In this document: positions 23,652 through 33,694 of the stretch, piece after piece
Layout: the number at the start of each line of letters is the position of its first letter
How positions within the stretch are numbered: the first letter of the stretch is position 1
From: Neurospora intermedia
Taxonomy: Eukaryota; Ascomycota; Sordariomycetes; Sordariales; Sordariaceae
Assembly (NCBI GenBank): GCA_037102815.1
Contig: BTPP01000001.1
Span: 6,783,001-6,847,000, forward strand
DNA length: 64,000 bases
Direction of reading: 5' to 3'
Notes under the pieces: generated by a model
Databases searched by the model: none
Told to the model about the DNA's origin: nothing
The model's input: only the letters and a program-made list of their open reading frames with translations
Translations under genes and position numbers: made by a program

Positions 23652-24376
23652 TTTGGTTGCCGCGGCAGGAGGTGAGAACGCGGATGTGAAAGAGCGAGAG
23701 AAAGAAGGAGAAAGAGGGGTTCTTTTTTGGGAGAAAGTAGGAAAGAACCAGAAGAAGTGGGAGTCACACCAGGCAGAGACGGGAGCCACGACGTTGGCTG
23801 TAGAAGAAAGGACCAATATGACGTAGCGTTCCTTCCCTTTCCAATCTCAGGCAGGCATTGACGGTCTCAATCTCCTTCCACCAGCGATAGGTAACGTACT
23901 TCAAGGAAGGAGCACTCCAAGCCACCACGGCCGGCAAAGGAAGGAAAGAGGACACTGCAATGAGCCGGGCTTCGGGGTTCAAAGGACACATGATGCCGCA
24001 GTTATGCAAGATGCCAGGGCTGCAGTCAGCCAAACAGCTCTTGCTTTGGTCAAGTGGAAGAAAGCCTCTTGCAAGCCGGTTGGCGAGATTCCCTCTGCTT
24101 GCATTCATTGGTCATGTAAATGCTCTGACTTTGGGTCAGCCAGTGCCGCAAGGATGTATACATTCATTGCTCCTTTTTCCAGTTTTATTCTAAAGTCAAA
24201 GTTGCTTTAGTTCCCTCCAGAGTGTTCAATGTCCTTCATCATTCCGTGCCCGCTATGTCTTCAACTTTCCCTGAAGACCATCCGACTTGACGAGTCACGG
24301 CATCTGTCCATGCCCCTCCATCTATACCGTTTTACCACAGGATATCAAGCAATATCGCTGTCCGTTTCGGTGTCTG
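23652..24376. other. Intergenic region between family genes 3 and 4
   Basis: Just upstream of gene 3 is a purine-rich tract on the plus strand (about 23,690-23,735), that is, a pyrimidine-rich leader for the gene. No other coding signal is seen. Confidence 0.4.
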
Positions 24377-25519
24377 TTAATCGACAGTTAGCCTAAAAGT
24401 AAGCAGGAATTTCACTCCAAAGAATAACTCACTAGATGACATGGAAGAAATCGAAGACCACTCTACGAAACCTAAGGCTTCGAAACCCATATCTTCCCAG
24501 CCCGTGACTGTCGGATTTGCATCACCAACGCCTTCAGAAGCAGCAAGAGAAGCGCGAGTGGCAAAAGCAACGACGGTGGGAGCGGGGTCAGGGGCAGCAG
24601 GAACGACAGTACCGGGGGCGGCGGGGGGATCGGGGGCTGGAGCCCGAGCAGCGGCAGTACCAGGGGCGTTGGTACCGTCGAGAGCAGCGGCAGAACCAGG
24701 AACAGCGGTACCAGGAGCTTGAGCAGCAACAACACCGGAAGCACGAGCAGCAGCAGCAGCAGCAGCAGTTGCAGTAGCAGGAGCCTGAGGACCAAGAAGA
24801 CCAGCACCAGAACCACCGGCAGCGACACCTCCACGATCCAGCCTGACCTGAACTCTTGCAGGACCGCTCGACTTGAACGTGAAAGTAGGAGTATTGCCTT
24901 CGGTGACGCGAACTTTGTAGGCGCTTTGGGTATCGACTTTGAAGATGGTCCCCGGGGGAAGTGCCGGGTAGTGCTGGTGGGTGGTCATGACGCGCTTGTT
25001 GGGGTGTAGAGCATTATGATTGTTTTTGTTGTTGTTATTGTTGTTGCTGTCGTTCTGGTCCATGGCTTCGGCGGGACGTTTCTTGTTGTTGGTGTTGTTG
25101 TTGGTGGTGGTGTTGTTGGCAACGGTGTTGCTAACGTTGACAGTGTTATTGCCATTCGCCGCGTCAGTGTTGGCATTCTCAACCCCAGGAACCCCCCTGA
25201 TTATAACCGGTCCAACTTGCTTAGGTGCTGCCGGGCGCTCCAGCATTTCGATAGCCTGCTCCAAATCCACAGTTCCCCGCGGAAGCGTCTTGAGCAACAT
25301 CTGGAACACCAAAACGAAGTATCTCTTCCACCTGATGTTGTAGCCGTCGCCATAGAAGGGATGGGGATTCGGGTTGTCATATGCCTCGTACTGCTTGGCT
25401 AGCTCCTTGAGGACCATGGACATCTCCCAGCCTTCGTCAGAGGGGTCGAGGTCGTTTAGGAGGTAGTCGGTCCATTTCAAGGATGTCGGACTTCTCGTTG
25501 TTTGGGTTGATGGGTCCAT
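24377..25519 (-). CDS. Tandem-family protein 4, long form with Ala/Pro-rich tail, up to 380 aa
   Basis: The N-terminal module has MVLKELAKQYEAY (35-47), WKRYF (64-68) and LLKTLPRG (75-82), then a VIIRGVPG segment. The linker is Asn-rich with KKRPAEAMD and PNKRVM, a bipartite nuclear-signal pattern. The C-terminal module is FKVDTQSAYKVRVTEGNTP ... SSGPARVQVRL (about 193-229). Unlike its siblings it continues for about 120 residues of Ala/Pro/Gly-rich sequence to WEDMGFEALGF and then SSISSMSSS. A GTGAGT donor (first base 24,432) with a possible acceptor about 40 nt on would end the protein at MSSS. Otherwise the frame reads on to 24,377. Codons in the tail are GC-rich repeats, suggesting recent slippage growth. 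Confidence 0.75.
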   Translation of the reverse strand: MDPSTQTTRSPTSLKWTDYLLNDLDPSDEGWEMSMVLKELAKQYEAYDNPNPHPFYGDGYNIRWKRYFVLVFQMLLKTLPRGTVDLEQAIEMLERPAAPKQVGPVIIRGVPGVENANTDAANGNNTVNVSNTVANNTTTNNNTNNKKRPAEAMDQNDSNNNNNNKNNHNALHPNKRVMTTHQHYPALPPGTIFKVDTQSAYKVRVTEGNTPTFTFKSSGPARVQVRLDRGGVAAGGSGAGLLGPQAPATATAAAAAAARASGVVAAQAPGTAVPGSAAALDGTNAPGTAAARAPAPDPPAAPGTVVPAAPDPAPTVVAFATRASLAASEGVGDANPTVTGWEDMGFEALGFVEWSSISSMSSSELFFGVKFLLTFRLTVD

Positions 25520-26419
25520 TTGGTCTGGGGCGGGATTACCTGGGGGTCAATCGTTATGGTGAGTCTTTGGGGCCTGGTGGGGGACTTGGAAGGTGTGATG
25601 TCGGTTGATATTGGTTTGAGAAGGTAAGTGGAAGTTAGAGGTACCTAAAAGTGATGAGTGGGTTGATGTCTTGAGGTATCGGGACTCAACACAAATATGG
25701 CACGGTACAAGTGTCAACAGGTGTCGAGTGTCAGCCTCATATGAGATTATTGCCATTCACTTCATTGGAAAGCGGATAATCAGGGCTCCCGAAGGTATGG
25801 CATTGATGGCGAACAATAAGGGCTTGCCTCAAAGAAAGGGGCTTTTCCTTTCATCTGATGTTGACAAAGTTATCTTCAATATAAAGAAGCACGCACTGTC
25901 GCACTACACGACTTTGACACTCTCCTCGCAAAACAGCCGACAATGTCCAGCCGTGGTGTCATTGGGACAAGAAGTTTCTCATTCTAAGATTACCTGAGGA
26001 AAACCTCCGCACACTAGTACGATCTTCTCCACGGAGAGATACCCTGCGAGTTCCAAAAACTTTTATCACAACAATCATCACAACACATTTACTGTCCAAA
26101 ACCTCGTACCCCAACGTCACTAGCCCTCACCCCGTCTACGAAACACCTTCATCCTCTTAGTCTTTCTTCCAATCTTGGAATTAGATAGCAAAGTGCTAGG
26201 GGGTCAGTTGAAGACAAACAGTGTATAGCCCGAATTGTATATTGCACCTCGGTTTATCATGGTTCAAGGTAGGTGCCCGTGACCTATGAGCTGGGGTGGT
26301 GGTATGGTCAGCGGAGGAATCCATTGCGTAGGGAATATTTATGTTATAGCCCGCCAGAGACAGGGACAATGAATTTGAGTCTTGCGCTGGTGAAGGATTT
26401 TGGTCTTGGGAATATGTAT
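25520..26419. other. Intergenic region; may hold a 3' exon of family gene 5
   Basis: Minus-strand sequence from about 26,480 down to 26,196 is open in the frame that would follow splicing of gene 5 from its GTGAGT at 26,532. The encoded protein would be unlike the family and the acceptor is uncertain. Nothing else is recognisable. Confidence 0.35.
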
Positions 26420-27334
26420 CTAGTATCGATATGTCAGTTGTGTTGCGGTGATAATTGACTTGAAGGAGTGAATGGACAAGCAGGTAAGCCAAACGATCAA
26501 GAGTTGGCCCTCAAGAGGACAAGGGAACTCACCAGATGACAAACTATCCATCGAAGGACAGGCAGCCCAGCGCATAGGAGGGAATAACGGCACTGATGGA
26601 GGGCTCGCCGGTACCGTGTCCCCAGCGGCCGACGAAGAGGTACCCGTTGAAGACATGGACATGGACGCTGTAGAGCTTTCGGACTTGATATGAAAAGTGG
26701 CATCAGCAGGGCCTTCGGGAACGAGGACGACCTTGACGTTGGCTGGGATGTAAACTATGAAATTATCTCCAGTCGGCTCCTGTTGCTCCGACTCCTTCCT
26801 GGCACGCTTTCTCATGTTTGCGGCGTTGCCATCGTCATCGTCGTCCAACGAATCAGTCCAGGAACGCTTCCTGCCACGCTGCTGCTCTGAACTGTTGGCG
26901 ACGGTTTGGGTTTGGGTTTCGGGTGGAGTAGCTGTAGCCACAGCAGCTTCATGTTGGACGACTGGTGGTGGTAGTGGTCCTGCTGGAAATGGAATGCGTC
27001 GTTGTTGAAACTCTCTCCGCTTCTCCCGTACTTGCTCAACGCTCGCATCTGGAGGTGGTAGTTCCCGTAAAATCTTTTCGAAAGCCGCGACAAAGTAGTT
27101 GTACCACGCGTTCCTCTGCCCTGCCGTCTTATAGTCGACATGATTTTGATTATTACCATAACGAAGTGCCGTCGAGACACTGATTCGCTTGGTGGATTCC
27201 TGGGCAAGGGCTTTGAGTGTTCTGCCAAGGCGGTCATTGCAATGAGGCTCCGAGTCGGCTAGGAGATAATGCGACCAGACGTAGGCTCCCCATCCTCCAG
27301 ACTTTCTTTCATCCATGTTTCGTGGTCGCGGCAT
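26420..27334 (-). CDS. Tandem-family protein 5, up to 304 aa
   Basis: The N-terminal module has GRTLKALAQE (37-46), AWYNYF (76-81) and FEKILRELPPP (85-95). The linker contains RGRKRSW, a run of five Asp and MRKRARKE, a good bipartite nuclear signal. The C-terminal module FIVYIPANVKVVLVPEG ... ATFHIKSES (about 190-220) is recognisable but lacks the GPATVQV end. The frame then runs through a Ser/Pro stretch to PSMDSLSSGEF. At that point the DNA TCATCTGGTGAGTT closely matches the equivalent site of gene 4 (TCATCTAGTGAGTT), so the coding sequence probably splices here (first intron base 26,532) rather than reading on to 26,420. The 3' exon is uncertain. Confidence 0.7.
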   Translation of the reverse strand: MPRPRNMDERKSGGWGAYVWSHYLLADSEPHCNDRLGRTLKALAQESTKRISVSTALRYGNNQNHVDYKTAGQRNAWYNYFVAAFEKILRELPPPDASVEQVREKRREFQQRRIPFPAGPLPPPVVQHEAAVATATPPETQTQTVANSSEQQRGRKRSWTDSLDDDDDGNAANMRKRARKESEQQEPTGDNFIVYIPANVKVVLVPEGPADATFHIKSESSTASMSMSSTGTSSSAAGDTVPASPPSVPLFPPMRWAACPSMDSLSSGEFPCPLEGQLLIVWLTCLSIHSFKSIITATQLTYRY

Positions 27335-28650
27335 CCTGATTGCTGGGTGTGGTCACCGCCGATTGTATGTAAGAAAGGTAGTTGAGCTGAAAGATTATGT
27401 AAAGGTCGCCGTAGTGAGGAAATGTCGCACTTGGATTCAGAGATTGATAACGTTTTGATAAGCAGTGGCGGGCTTCAAAGTGATGATGATGTCCGATGCG
27501 GTCTTTGCTGTGTTGTGAGGTCAAGGAAAAGGAGGAAGGAGTTAGGAGCGGGGTGCATCCATGTCCATGTCTGCGCTTAGGTAAGCATAAGCATGCACAA
27601 CCCTGTACACGTAGCCGGGCAGCTGCACATGCATTATGCAGTTTGGGGGGTACATCCCACTCTACCGATCCAATGGAAAAGGTCTTGATGTTTAGGAAGT
27701 GCGGTGTTCATGGTTAAGAACAACAACTGGTGCACGGTTGTAGTTTTCAACTGAGTGGTACATCGCACGTACATTGCTCGCCCCTGGCATTATCGTTCTT
27801 TCCTCATTCTACGGGATACTTGAAGCTGGAGGCAGGTACATTCTGCAGGTAGGTAGGTACCTCATAACGAGTGCATCACGCACGGGAAAACATGCCCGCA
27901 CCGTCCTCTGCAATCCTGCGAATGTCGAAATCTTTGATCCTGTGGTCAACTACTACGACCCCATCAAGGTCCAAAACATCAAAGGGTGATTCACAGGTCC
28001 TCAATCCATATACGCCAAAGACTTTTCCCCTTCCTTTTTACTTTCATCCAGCGAGGCATTTCCAACGCGCATTCGCAGCGTCGTTGCTCTATTCAGACGC
28101 GTCCCCACCATTTAGGAGACTAGAAGGAAAGCAGAAGATAGGTAGGGAAGGAAGGGCGGGGTCCAAGATCCCATTCAGCAGGATCTTGCATCCACAACGA
28201 AAGCGTTCTTTACCTGCCTGGAGTAGGTACATTCCAAATCTTGTCATGACCTCTTTGCAGGAGCCCAGTCACTTCATTACAAGCTTCACATTATCAACGC
28301 AGGTGCACAGTGTCAAGAAGTACAAGGGAAGTCCTGGCTACATGAGATTGATTTTCTGCTACAGTTCATGTACGAATTTACCCGGCTGCCTGTGCCTTAC
28401 AGCTTTCTTAATTCCTTTGTGAGAACCTTTCCAAGTTCCCACACTTCTTCTTCTAGTCCTTGAACAGTAACAAATTACTCTGCTACATCACTGCCGGTAC
28501 CATAATCCCTCATTGCCTCCCAATGCAACCATCAGGTTAGGCACGTCCCAATGCCAAAGTTGGCCTGCAAAGACTTGTCAGTCACCATCACCGGCATGGC
28601 TTTCTTATCTCAGAAGGGGTCTCACATACCGAGGTTGGTAGGTTATGTCC
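27335..28650. other. Intergenic region with TAGGTAGGTA motif, no gene seen
   Basis: This is the promoter side of gene 5 and the 3' side of gene 6. It holds an AGGTAGGTAGGTACCT tract (27,847-27,862). A 183-codon plus-strand frame (27,871-28,422) has no recognisable domain and mixed composition, so I do not call it. Confidence 0.4.
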
Positions 28651-29529
28651 CTAAAGGTACATATCCAACGGAACAGGCCTCTTACTAGGACTATCATCAA
28701 CCTCACTCTTGCTCTTGCCCTTGCCCTTATTCTGGTTACCACCGGCACCAGCGATAGCACGAGCGGGAGCACGACCGGCAAGAGAGGCAGGAGCAGGTTG
28801 AGTGAAAGCAGGCTGAATGAAAGCGGGAACACCGGGAGTATGGACCTGAATGGAGCCCGAACCGACTAACATGAACTCGGCCATGTAAACGCCAGTGTGA
28901 AAGCGGGTAGTGGAAGGGCCATTGGTGTTGATGTTGAAGGTGGTCGTGGTTCCGGGGGCTTCCTCGGTCTTGGAGCGCTTGCTGGCGTTGTCTTGGCCGT
29001 TGTCGGCAGGACGCTTGTTCGTGTTGTTGATGTTGTCGTTCATGTTGTTGATGGCGACAGGGTTCGTGTTGGTGGTGTTGGCAGGGACCAAGGCGGTGCT
29101 GTTGAAAGGGACAGGGACAGGAACAGGGGCCATGGTGATGTTGTTGGCAGGGACCAAGGCAGTGCTGTTGGCGTTGACAGCGTTGACAGCGTTGTTGGCA
29201 TGGACTAAGGCAGTGCTGTTGGCATTGGCGACGGTGATGGTGTTGACGGCGCTGACGGCGTTGGTAGCGTTGTTGGCGACTTGGCCAGCAGTGGGCAGGA
29301 GATTCTTGGACATGTCACGGAGTGACTTGATGAAGCGATCATGGAACTGTTCAGCAGAGGCACCAGAATCTCTATGAGTGCCTTTCTGGTACTGCTTGGC
29401 CAAGTCGTTGAAGACGGCGGTCAACTCGGCCTCTCGCTTTCCAGAGGTGGCAGGGTGACAGTCAACCACAAGCTTCTTCGCAGAAGTCCTGGCCGATCTG
29501 ATCGGGTTTCTTCCACCGCGTCCGGGCAT
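28651..29529 (-). CDS. Tandem-family protein 6, Asn/Ala-repeat form, 292 aa
   Basis: This is the most divergent intact-looking member. The N-terminal module is short: FNDLAKQYQKG (40-50), FIKSLRDMSKNLLP (66-79), with no W-x-x-YF. A long Asn/Ala/Val linker (about 81-170) repeats NSTALVPANN-like units several times. NKRPADNGQDNASKRSK (about 171-187) is a textbook bipartite nuclear signal with a ten-residue spacer. The C-terminal module is FNINTNGPSTTRFHTG ... GSGSIQVHTPG. A basic, Lys/Gly-rich tail (NKGKGKSKSE) follows. A GTAAGA donor-like site (first base 28,685) lies close to the end of the frame, as in the siblings. Confidence 0.7.
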   Translation of the reverse strand: MPGRGGRNPIRSARTSAKKLVVDCHPATSGKREAELTAVFNDLAKQYQKGTHRDSGASAEQFHDRFIKSLRDMSKNLLPTAGQVANNATNAVSAVNTITVANANSTALVHANNAVNAVNANSTALVPANNITMAPVPVPVPFNSTALVPANTTNTNPVAINNMNDNINNTNKRPADNGQDNASKRSKTEEAPGTTTTFNINTNGPSTTRFHTGVYMAEFMLVGSGSIQVHTPGVPAFIQPAFTQPAPASLAGRAPARAIAGAGGNQNKGKGKSKSEVDDSPSKRPVPLDMYL

Positions 29530-30515
29530 CTTGTTTGCAGTTGGAGGTGATGGTACCGACAGAAGGTGTAGTGTCCCAAGGATTGTCGATGGTAGACAGG
29601 TAGAGTCAGAAGTGGTTGTTGACGAGACTGTGTACTCTGGGCCGAGAAAGAAAGCAAGAAGAAGTTTATCTTGGGTTTTTTATGATGGCTGGAAAATATT
29701 CAACGCCAGTTACTCGGAAAAGGTCCCAGTGAAAACTACGTGGAGATTTGGCTACCTCTAGGTTTGGCTGCAGGTTACAGATATGACTTTCTCCACAAGA
29801 ACTCGCACTCGAGAGAATCTCCTACCTTCACCTTGTGTCGTTAGCCGAATCCAAACCAAAAAGGCACCTTCAGCGCCAGCACTACCGGAACACTGGCCGC
29901 GTGAAGTGGCCGGAGGGTGGCAAAAAGCGGCAAGGCAGTACACAAAAGCTCTTGGCTAGGTAGTGAAAAGCTATGCAGAATATCCCGTGGGCGTCCTCCA
30001 GAGCCTTAGCCGAAGACTAGCAGGTTTGGTAGAAGGATCTGAAAGCCGAGAGGATTCATGTTCCACTTGGCAAGAAGAAAACGTGAATGGATGACTGAGC
30101 GCTGGCGGAACAAATCAACGGCATTTGGGGTAGTCCTGATTCTCAACCAGTTCCCAGCAAAGGAAAATGCATATACGCTACAAGCAACTCAATTCTGCCG
30201 AGTGTCTACCAGCCTTGGATTTTTGATACCCTATGCCCCATCACCCATGTCCAGCAATGCTTCCTCTGGGAACTTTCGTCGAAGATAATCCACGCCTCTA
30301 CATCCACTAGATGCCTACCCTAGGAAACTCGGTCTCAGTTGATGGGCCGCTGAGTACCCGTGGTCATGTAGCTTCACCTGCTGGCTTTGAAACATCAGTA
30401 CCATCGTGTCCATCAGCCGGGATAACATGAGCAACACGGGAACCTAGAGCGGGAGTGACTGGAGGGTGCAAGCGACAGAGAAGTCTACCTCTAGGCTAGG
30501 AGACGTAGGAGATGT
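29530..30515. other. Intergenic region, no gene seen
   Basis: This is the upstream region of gene 6 and downstream of gene 7. It has mixed short frames and no family remnant that I can read. Confidence 0.4.
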
Positions 30516-31346
30516 TTAGCCCCAGAGACCGAAATCTGCATCCTCGTTGGGCTCCCCGTACTCTATGTAGGAGTAAGTGCATGTAATTAGTATCTGAACG
30601 CGATGCGTGGGCGAACGGATGTCCTCACCGTAAATACTCTCCTCCTCCTTGGAGGTATTGTCAGTAGCACAAGCGCTACCAGTAGCAGTAGCAGTAGCAG
30701 TAGCGGTACTGCCGGCAACAGAGGCAGCAATACCGACGGAAGGGACATGAGCGGATCTGGAAGAGCCGTCACCGATCAACTAGAATCTCTCATATTAGCC
30801 ACGTGAACCCGACACCCGAGTTTGCTTTCTAGACGACAGTCGTACTTGGTTGAGGGTACCACTATGGACCTGGACTGTAGCAGTCGCGGGGCCGCTCAGC
30901 AAAAACTCGAGGGTCGTCGTAGTGCCCTCTTTGACAATGCGGGCTTTGTAGCCTCCTTGGGTGTCCACTTTGAAGGTCATGTCTGAGGAAGAGGTATCCG
31001 TGGGCTTGACATCGATAGTAGTGGTAGCGCTGGCATCAGAGGGCGCGGTGATTTCGAGTCTTGCAATCGCCTCGCATAATTCACCGATGCTATCAAGATC
31101 TTTGTAGGGTGGCAGATCTCTCAAAACCCTGTGGAGAGCAGCGACAAAGTAGTTACTCCACGTGTGACTGTAGAGATCGCTTGACCATGCTGAACGAACT
31201 CGCTGGTCGAACTCCTCGGCGAGGTCTTGGAGGACTTTGCTTAATCCCATCAAAGAACTAGGGGGTTCGGACTTGGAGGTATCCAGAAGCCGCGACCACA
31301 GTTCGGCCGCCTTCTTTTTACCAACAGGATCCGGGAATTGCGACAT
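30516..31346 (-). CDS. Tandem-family protein 7, probably three exons, 232 aa (183 aa if unspliced)
   Basis: The N-terminal module has LSKVLQDLAEEF, TWSNYF and LHRVLRDLPP; the C-terminal module is FKVDTQGGYKARIVKEGTTTTLEF ... GPATATVQVHSG. No basic nuclear signal is visible. Read straight, the frame stops at 30,795. A better model uses exon 31,346-30,846, intron 30,845-30,780 (GTACGA, GCTAAT, CTAG; 66 nt), exon 30,779-30,629, intron 30,628-30,563 (GTGAGG, ACTAAT, ATAG; 66 nt) and exon 30,562-30,516. This keeps frame and gives a Ser/Thr/Ala tail ending NEDADFGLWG, which recalls WEDMGFEALGF in protein 4. The spliced length equals that of protein 1. Confidence 0.7.
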
Positions 31347-32308
31347 TCTGATTGCCTAGGGCGTTGACGGATGATGGGTCTGGGGAAGCCGGTTGAGGTG
31401 ATCTCTGGGACTCCTGTAGAGAGCTTTATGGAGACACGACCACTGTTGGTTGGAGGTGGACAGTCAACGACAAGAAGAGGCTTGGTGCTGTAGTGGCAAT
31501 GCTGAAATAGGAACAGGAACCAAGCCAGCTATATACATTTCTATGGGCTGGGACCGGAGAGCCGGTGTGTTGTTGTTGCGTGGAAGACAATGAAGAGAGG
31601 TAAAGAGAAGCTGTCCCATGGCAGCATTTGTTTACTCAAGGGAATGGTACATACAGATTATTCCTTTCATACCTGTTCTTCATCCGCAATTCAAGCAAAG
31701 CGCAAAGGTATCTCTACTTGGAGACATTTTGTTGGTTGGTTCGCTGGCGAGAATGGAAAAAGAAAGGAATGGATCAGAACAACAAGTAAACGTTGACTGG
31801 TGCACAGGAGAAGCGATTGTCATTTGCCGTCAAAGTCCTCAGCAATCAAAATCAAAATCAGGAAGAAGAATGCGCTCTCCATTATCTGCCGTTAAGGAAT
31901 ACTTCCACATCTATTCCAGTTTGAATGACCCATCAGGCAGCTGCCCTTCGACGGACAAGGAAGCAACCGTTGTTTCCCTGTCCCCTTCGAAAGGCTTCCC
32001 TTGATGCCGAGCAAGAGTGATGTCAGTGCCCGGGTGTTCCAGGGAATTGACAATACCCCTAACTTCCCTCTGAGTTGGGGTATAGAACAGAAGGTGCATG
32101 GCAGGGAATCGAATTCCAGAGGGGTAACCAGACGCTCCTTTTTCTTCAGCTGCTCTACCAGATGCCGAATAGCGTCAGTGTCTGAAACGTGAGGAGAACG
32201 TTACCTAAGGAAGGCAGCAGTGGCAGGAAAGAAATTGCCTGCTCAAGAGGGGTAACTGAAACTCACCCAACGCTCCTTCCCTTACAATCGAACAACAGAC
32301 CCCGCTTC
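31347..32308. other. Intergenic region, no gene seen
   Basis: Pyrimidine/purine-skewed leader DNA lies next to gene 7. The remainder has no coding signal. A GTAAGG donor-like site for gene 8 lies at its right end (first base 32,285). Confidence 0.4.
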
Positions 32309-32977
32309 TCAGTTGTCACTCTCGTCGCAATCATCGACGGCAGCAGCAGAGGCAGCACTCTTCTGAATTATCTTGACCTGAACCGTCGCAGGGGTGCTGG
32401 AGCTGAACTCGGCGACTGGGATGTCGCCCTCAAAGACGCGAACGGTGTAAGGGCCTTTGGCGTGAACTGTAAAGTTCGTGGCACCCGCTTCGGTTTTGGC
32501 GCGCTTGGTTCTGTTCGGGGTGTTCAAGTCGTTATCCTCGGTTGCGGCGGGACGCTTGTTGTTGTCGTTGTTATCAACATCAAAACCAGCCCTCAAGATC
32601 GCCCTCAAGGTAGCGGGTGACGCGGGATTTCCCCTCCCTTCAAATGCTTTGCGATTGGCATCGATAAGCTCGCGAACAGTCTTCAGCAAATCCTCAGTAC
32701 TGGCTGGCAGGTACTTCAACATCTTGCGAAGCGACTGGACAAAGTACACATGCCAGTACTGGCTAGGTGCGTCCTTGTGCAATCGCATGTCTAGGTCCAA
32801 TCGCCCATCCCATCCTTTCAGGGAGAGTTCGCAGTATCTGGCGGCAAAGTCTTTGAGGACGTCTGAGAGCTGTCCCTTCCATCTTGGGTCCGTCGACAGC
32901 TTGTCTTTGATGAGGATTTCCGCAAGACTCTCTATGGCCTGCTCCCGCGTGAACACGCGTGGTTGGGGTTGCGACAT
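32309..32977 (-). CDS. Tandem-family protein 8, 222 aa, nucleoplasmin-like nuclear signal
   Basis: This is a full-module member: LSDVLKDFAARYCEL (37-51), YWHVYF (74-79), QSLRKMLKYLP (81-91), then KRPAATEDNDLNTP and RTKRAK (141-161). The KRPAAT start is identical to the classical nucleoplasmin signal and is followed by a second basic cluster. The C-terminal module is FTVHAKGPYTVRVFEGDIPVAEF ... TPATVQVKIIQK (169-206), with a short acidic tail ending DDCDESDN. The ATG at 32,977 is where homology begins; the longer upstream frame to 33,229 is not family-like. A GTAAGG donor lies 23 nt after the stop. Confidence 0.8.
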   Translation of the reverse strand: MSQPQPRVFTREQAIESLAEILIKDKLSTDPRWKGQLSDVLKDFAARYCELSLKGWDGRLDLDMRLHKDAPSQYWHVYFVQSLRKMLKYLPASTEDLLKTVRELIDANRKAFEGRGNPASPATLRAILRAGFDVDNNDNNKRPAATEDNDLNTPNRTKRAKTEAGATNFTVHAKGPYTVRVFEGDIPVAEFSSSTPATVQVKIIQKSAASAAAVDDCDESDN

Positions 32978-33694
32978 ATTGACTAAAGGTGAAATGGCGG
33001 CAAGTCTGATGCCTTCCAGAGAGGTTGTTTGAGCGGGCGAAAGGAAAATAACATCGAACTTTGCTTCAAATGTTGAGGCTGTGTGGTAGTGATTGCTCCT
33101 GGTTGAAAGCTTTAGATAGTTGGCAAGTGAGACATGTTGTTGTCGAGACCTGGCAGGAAGGAAGTCAGGGTCAACCGGCTTCTCTTTTGACTGACAAACT
33201 GACAGTGGAAATATCTTGACGCGCTTCAAAACAGGATTAAGGTCCCAATGCTAAGCGACAGGTAGTCCAAACACGTAGCCTTCGGCTGTCGGGCTGCGAA
33301 AAAAAAGACATCTATTCGAATCTTATTCCATGCAATGTCCATGATCCTCCTTTCACCCTCCCCCTCAGAACATCATCAGCTCGACAGAATGACGAATCTT
33401 CAACACAAGTACCACTTTCGTCTATGCCTTCCCCTCTGTCCCATTGTCTCCTACCAACACAGCCAGCAGTTTCTTCCAGAACCCTTGCCTTTGTTCCCCC
33501 ACTGAATGCACTGATCGATGTACCTTCCTGTCCTCCGATGCTGAAGTCTCGAACATGAGGTGATTAACGTTTTTGTATGCCCAGAAAGATCGATGCTAGT
33601 TGCCGATCTTATGGATACGTTGAAGAGATACCTGGGTGGCGGGGATCTTGCAAATGCAGTTGAAACCCTTTCTGGGTTATATCGGAACTTGACG
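32978..33694. other. Intergenic spacer between family genes 8 and 9
   Basis: No gene is seen. Upstream of gene 8 the minus strand has a CTTTAG acceptor-like sequence just before the ATG, which may reflect an intron in the 5' untranslated region. Confidence 0.35.

Noticed and set aside
24441-25402. Long plus-strand frames opposite family gene 4
   Set aside because: They mirror the Ala/Pro/Asn repeats of the minus-strand gene; homology to the family is on the minus strand.
27871-28422. 183-codon plus-strand frame
   Set aside because: No domain, no leader features and no splice structure. It is probably chance in a GC-balanced region.
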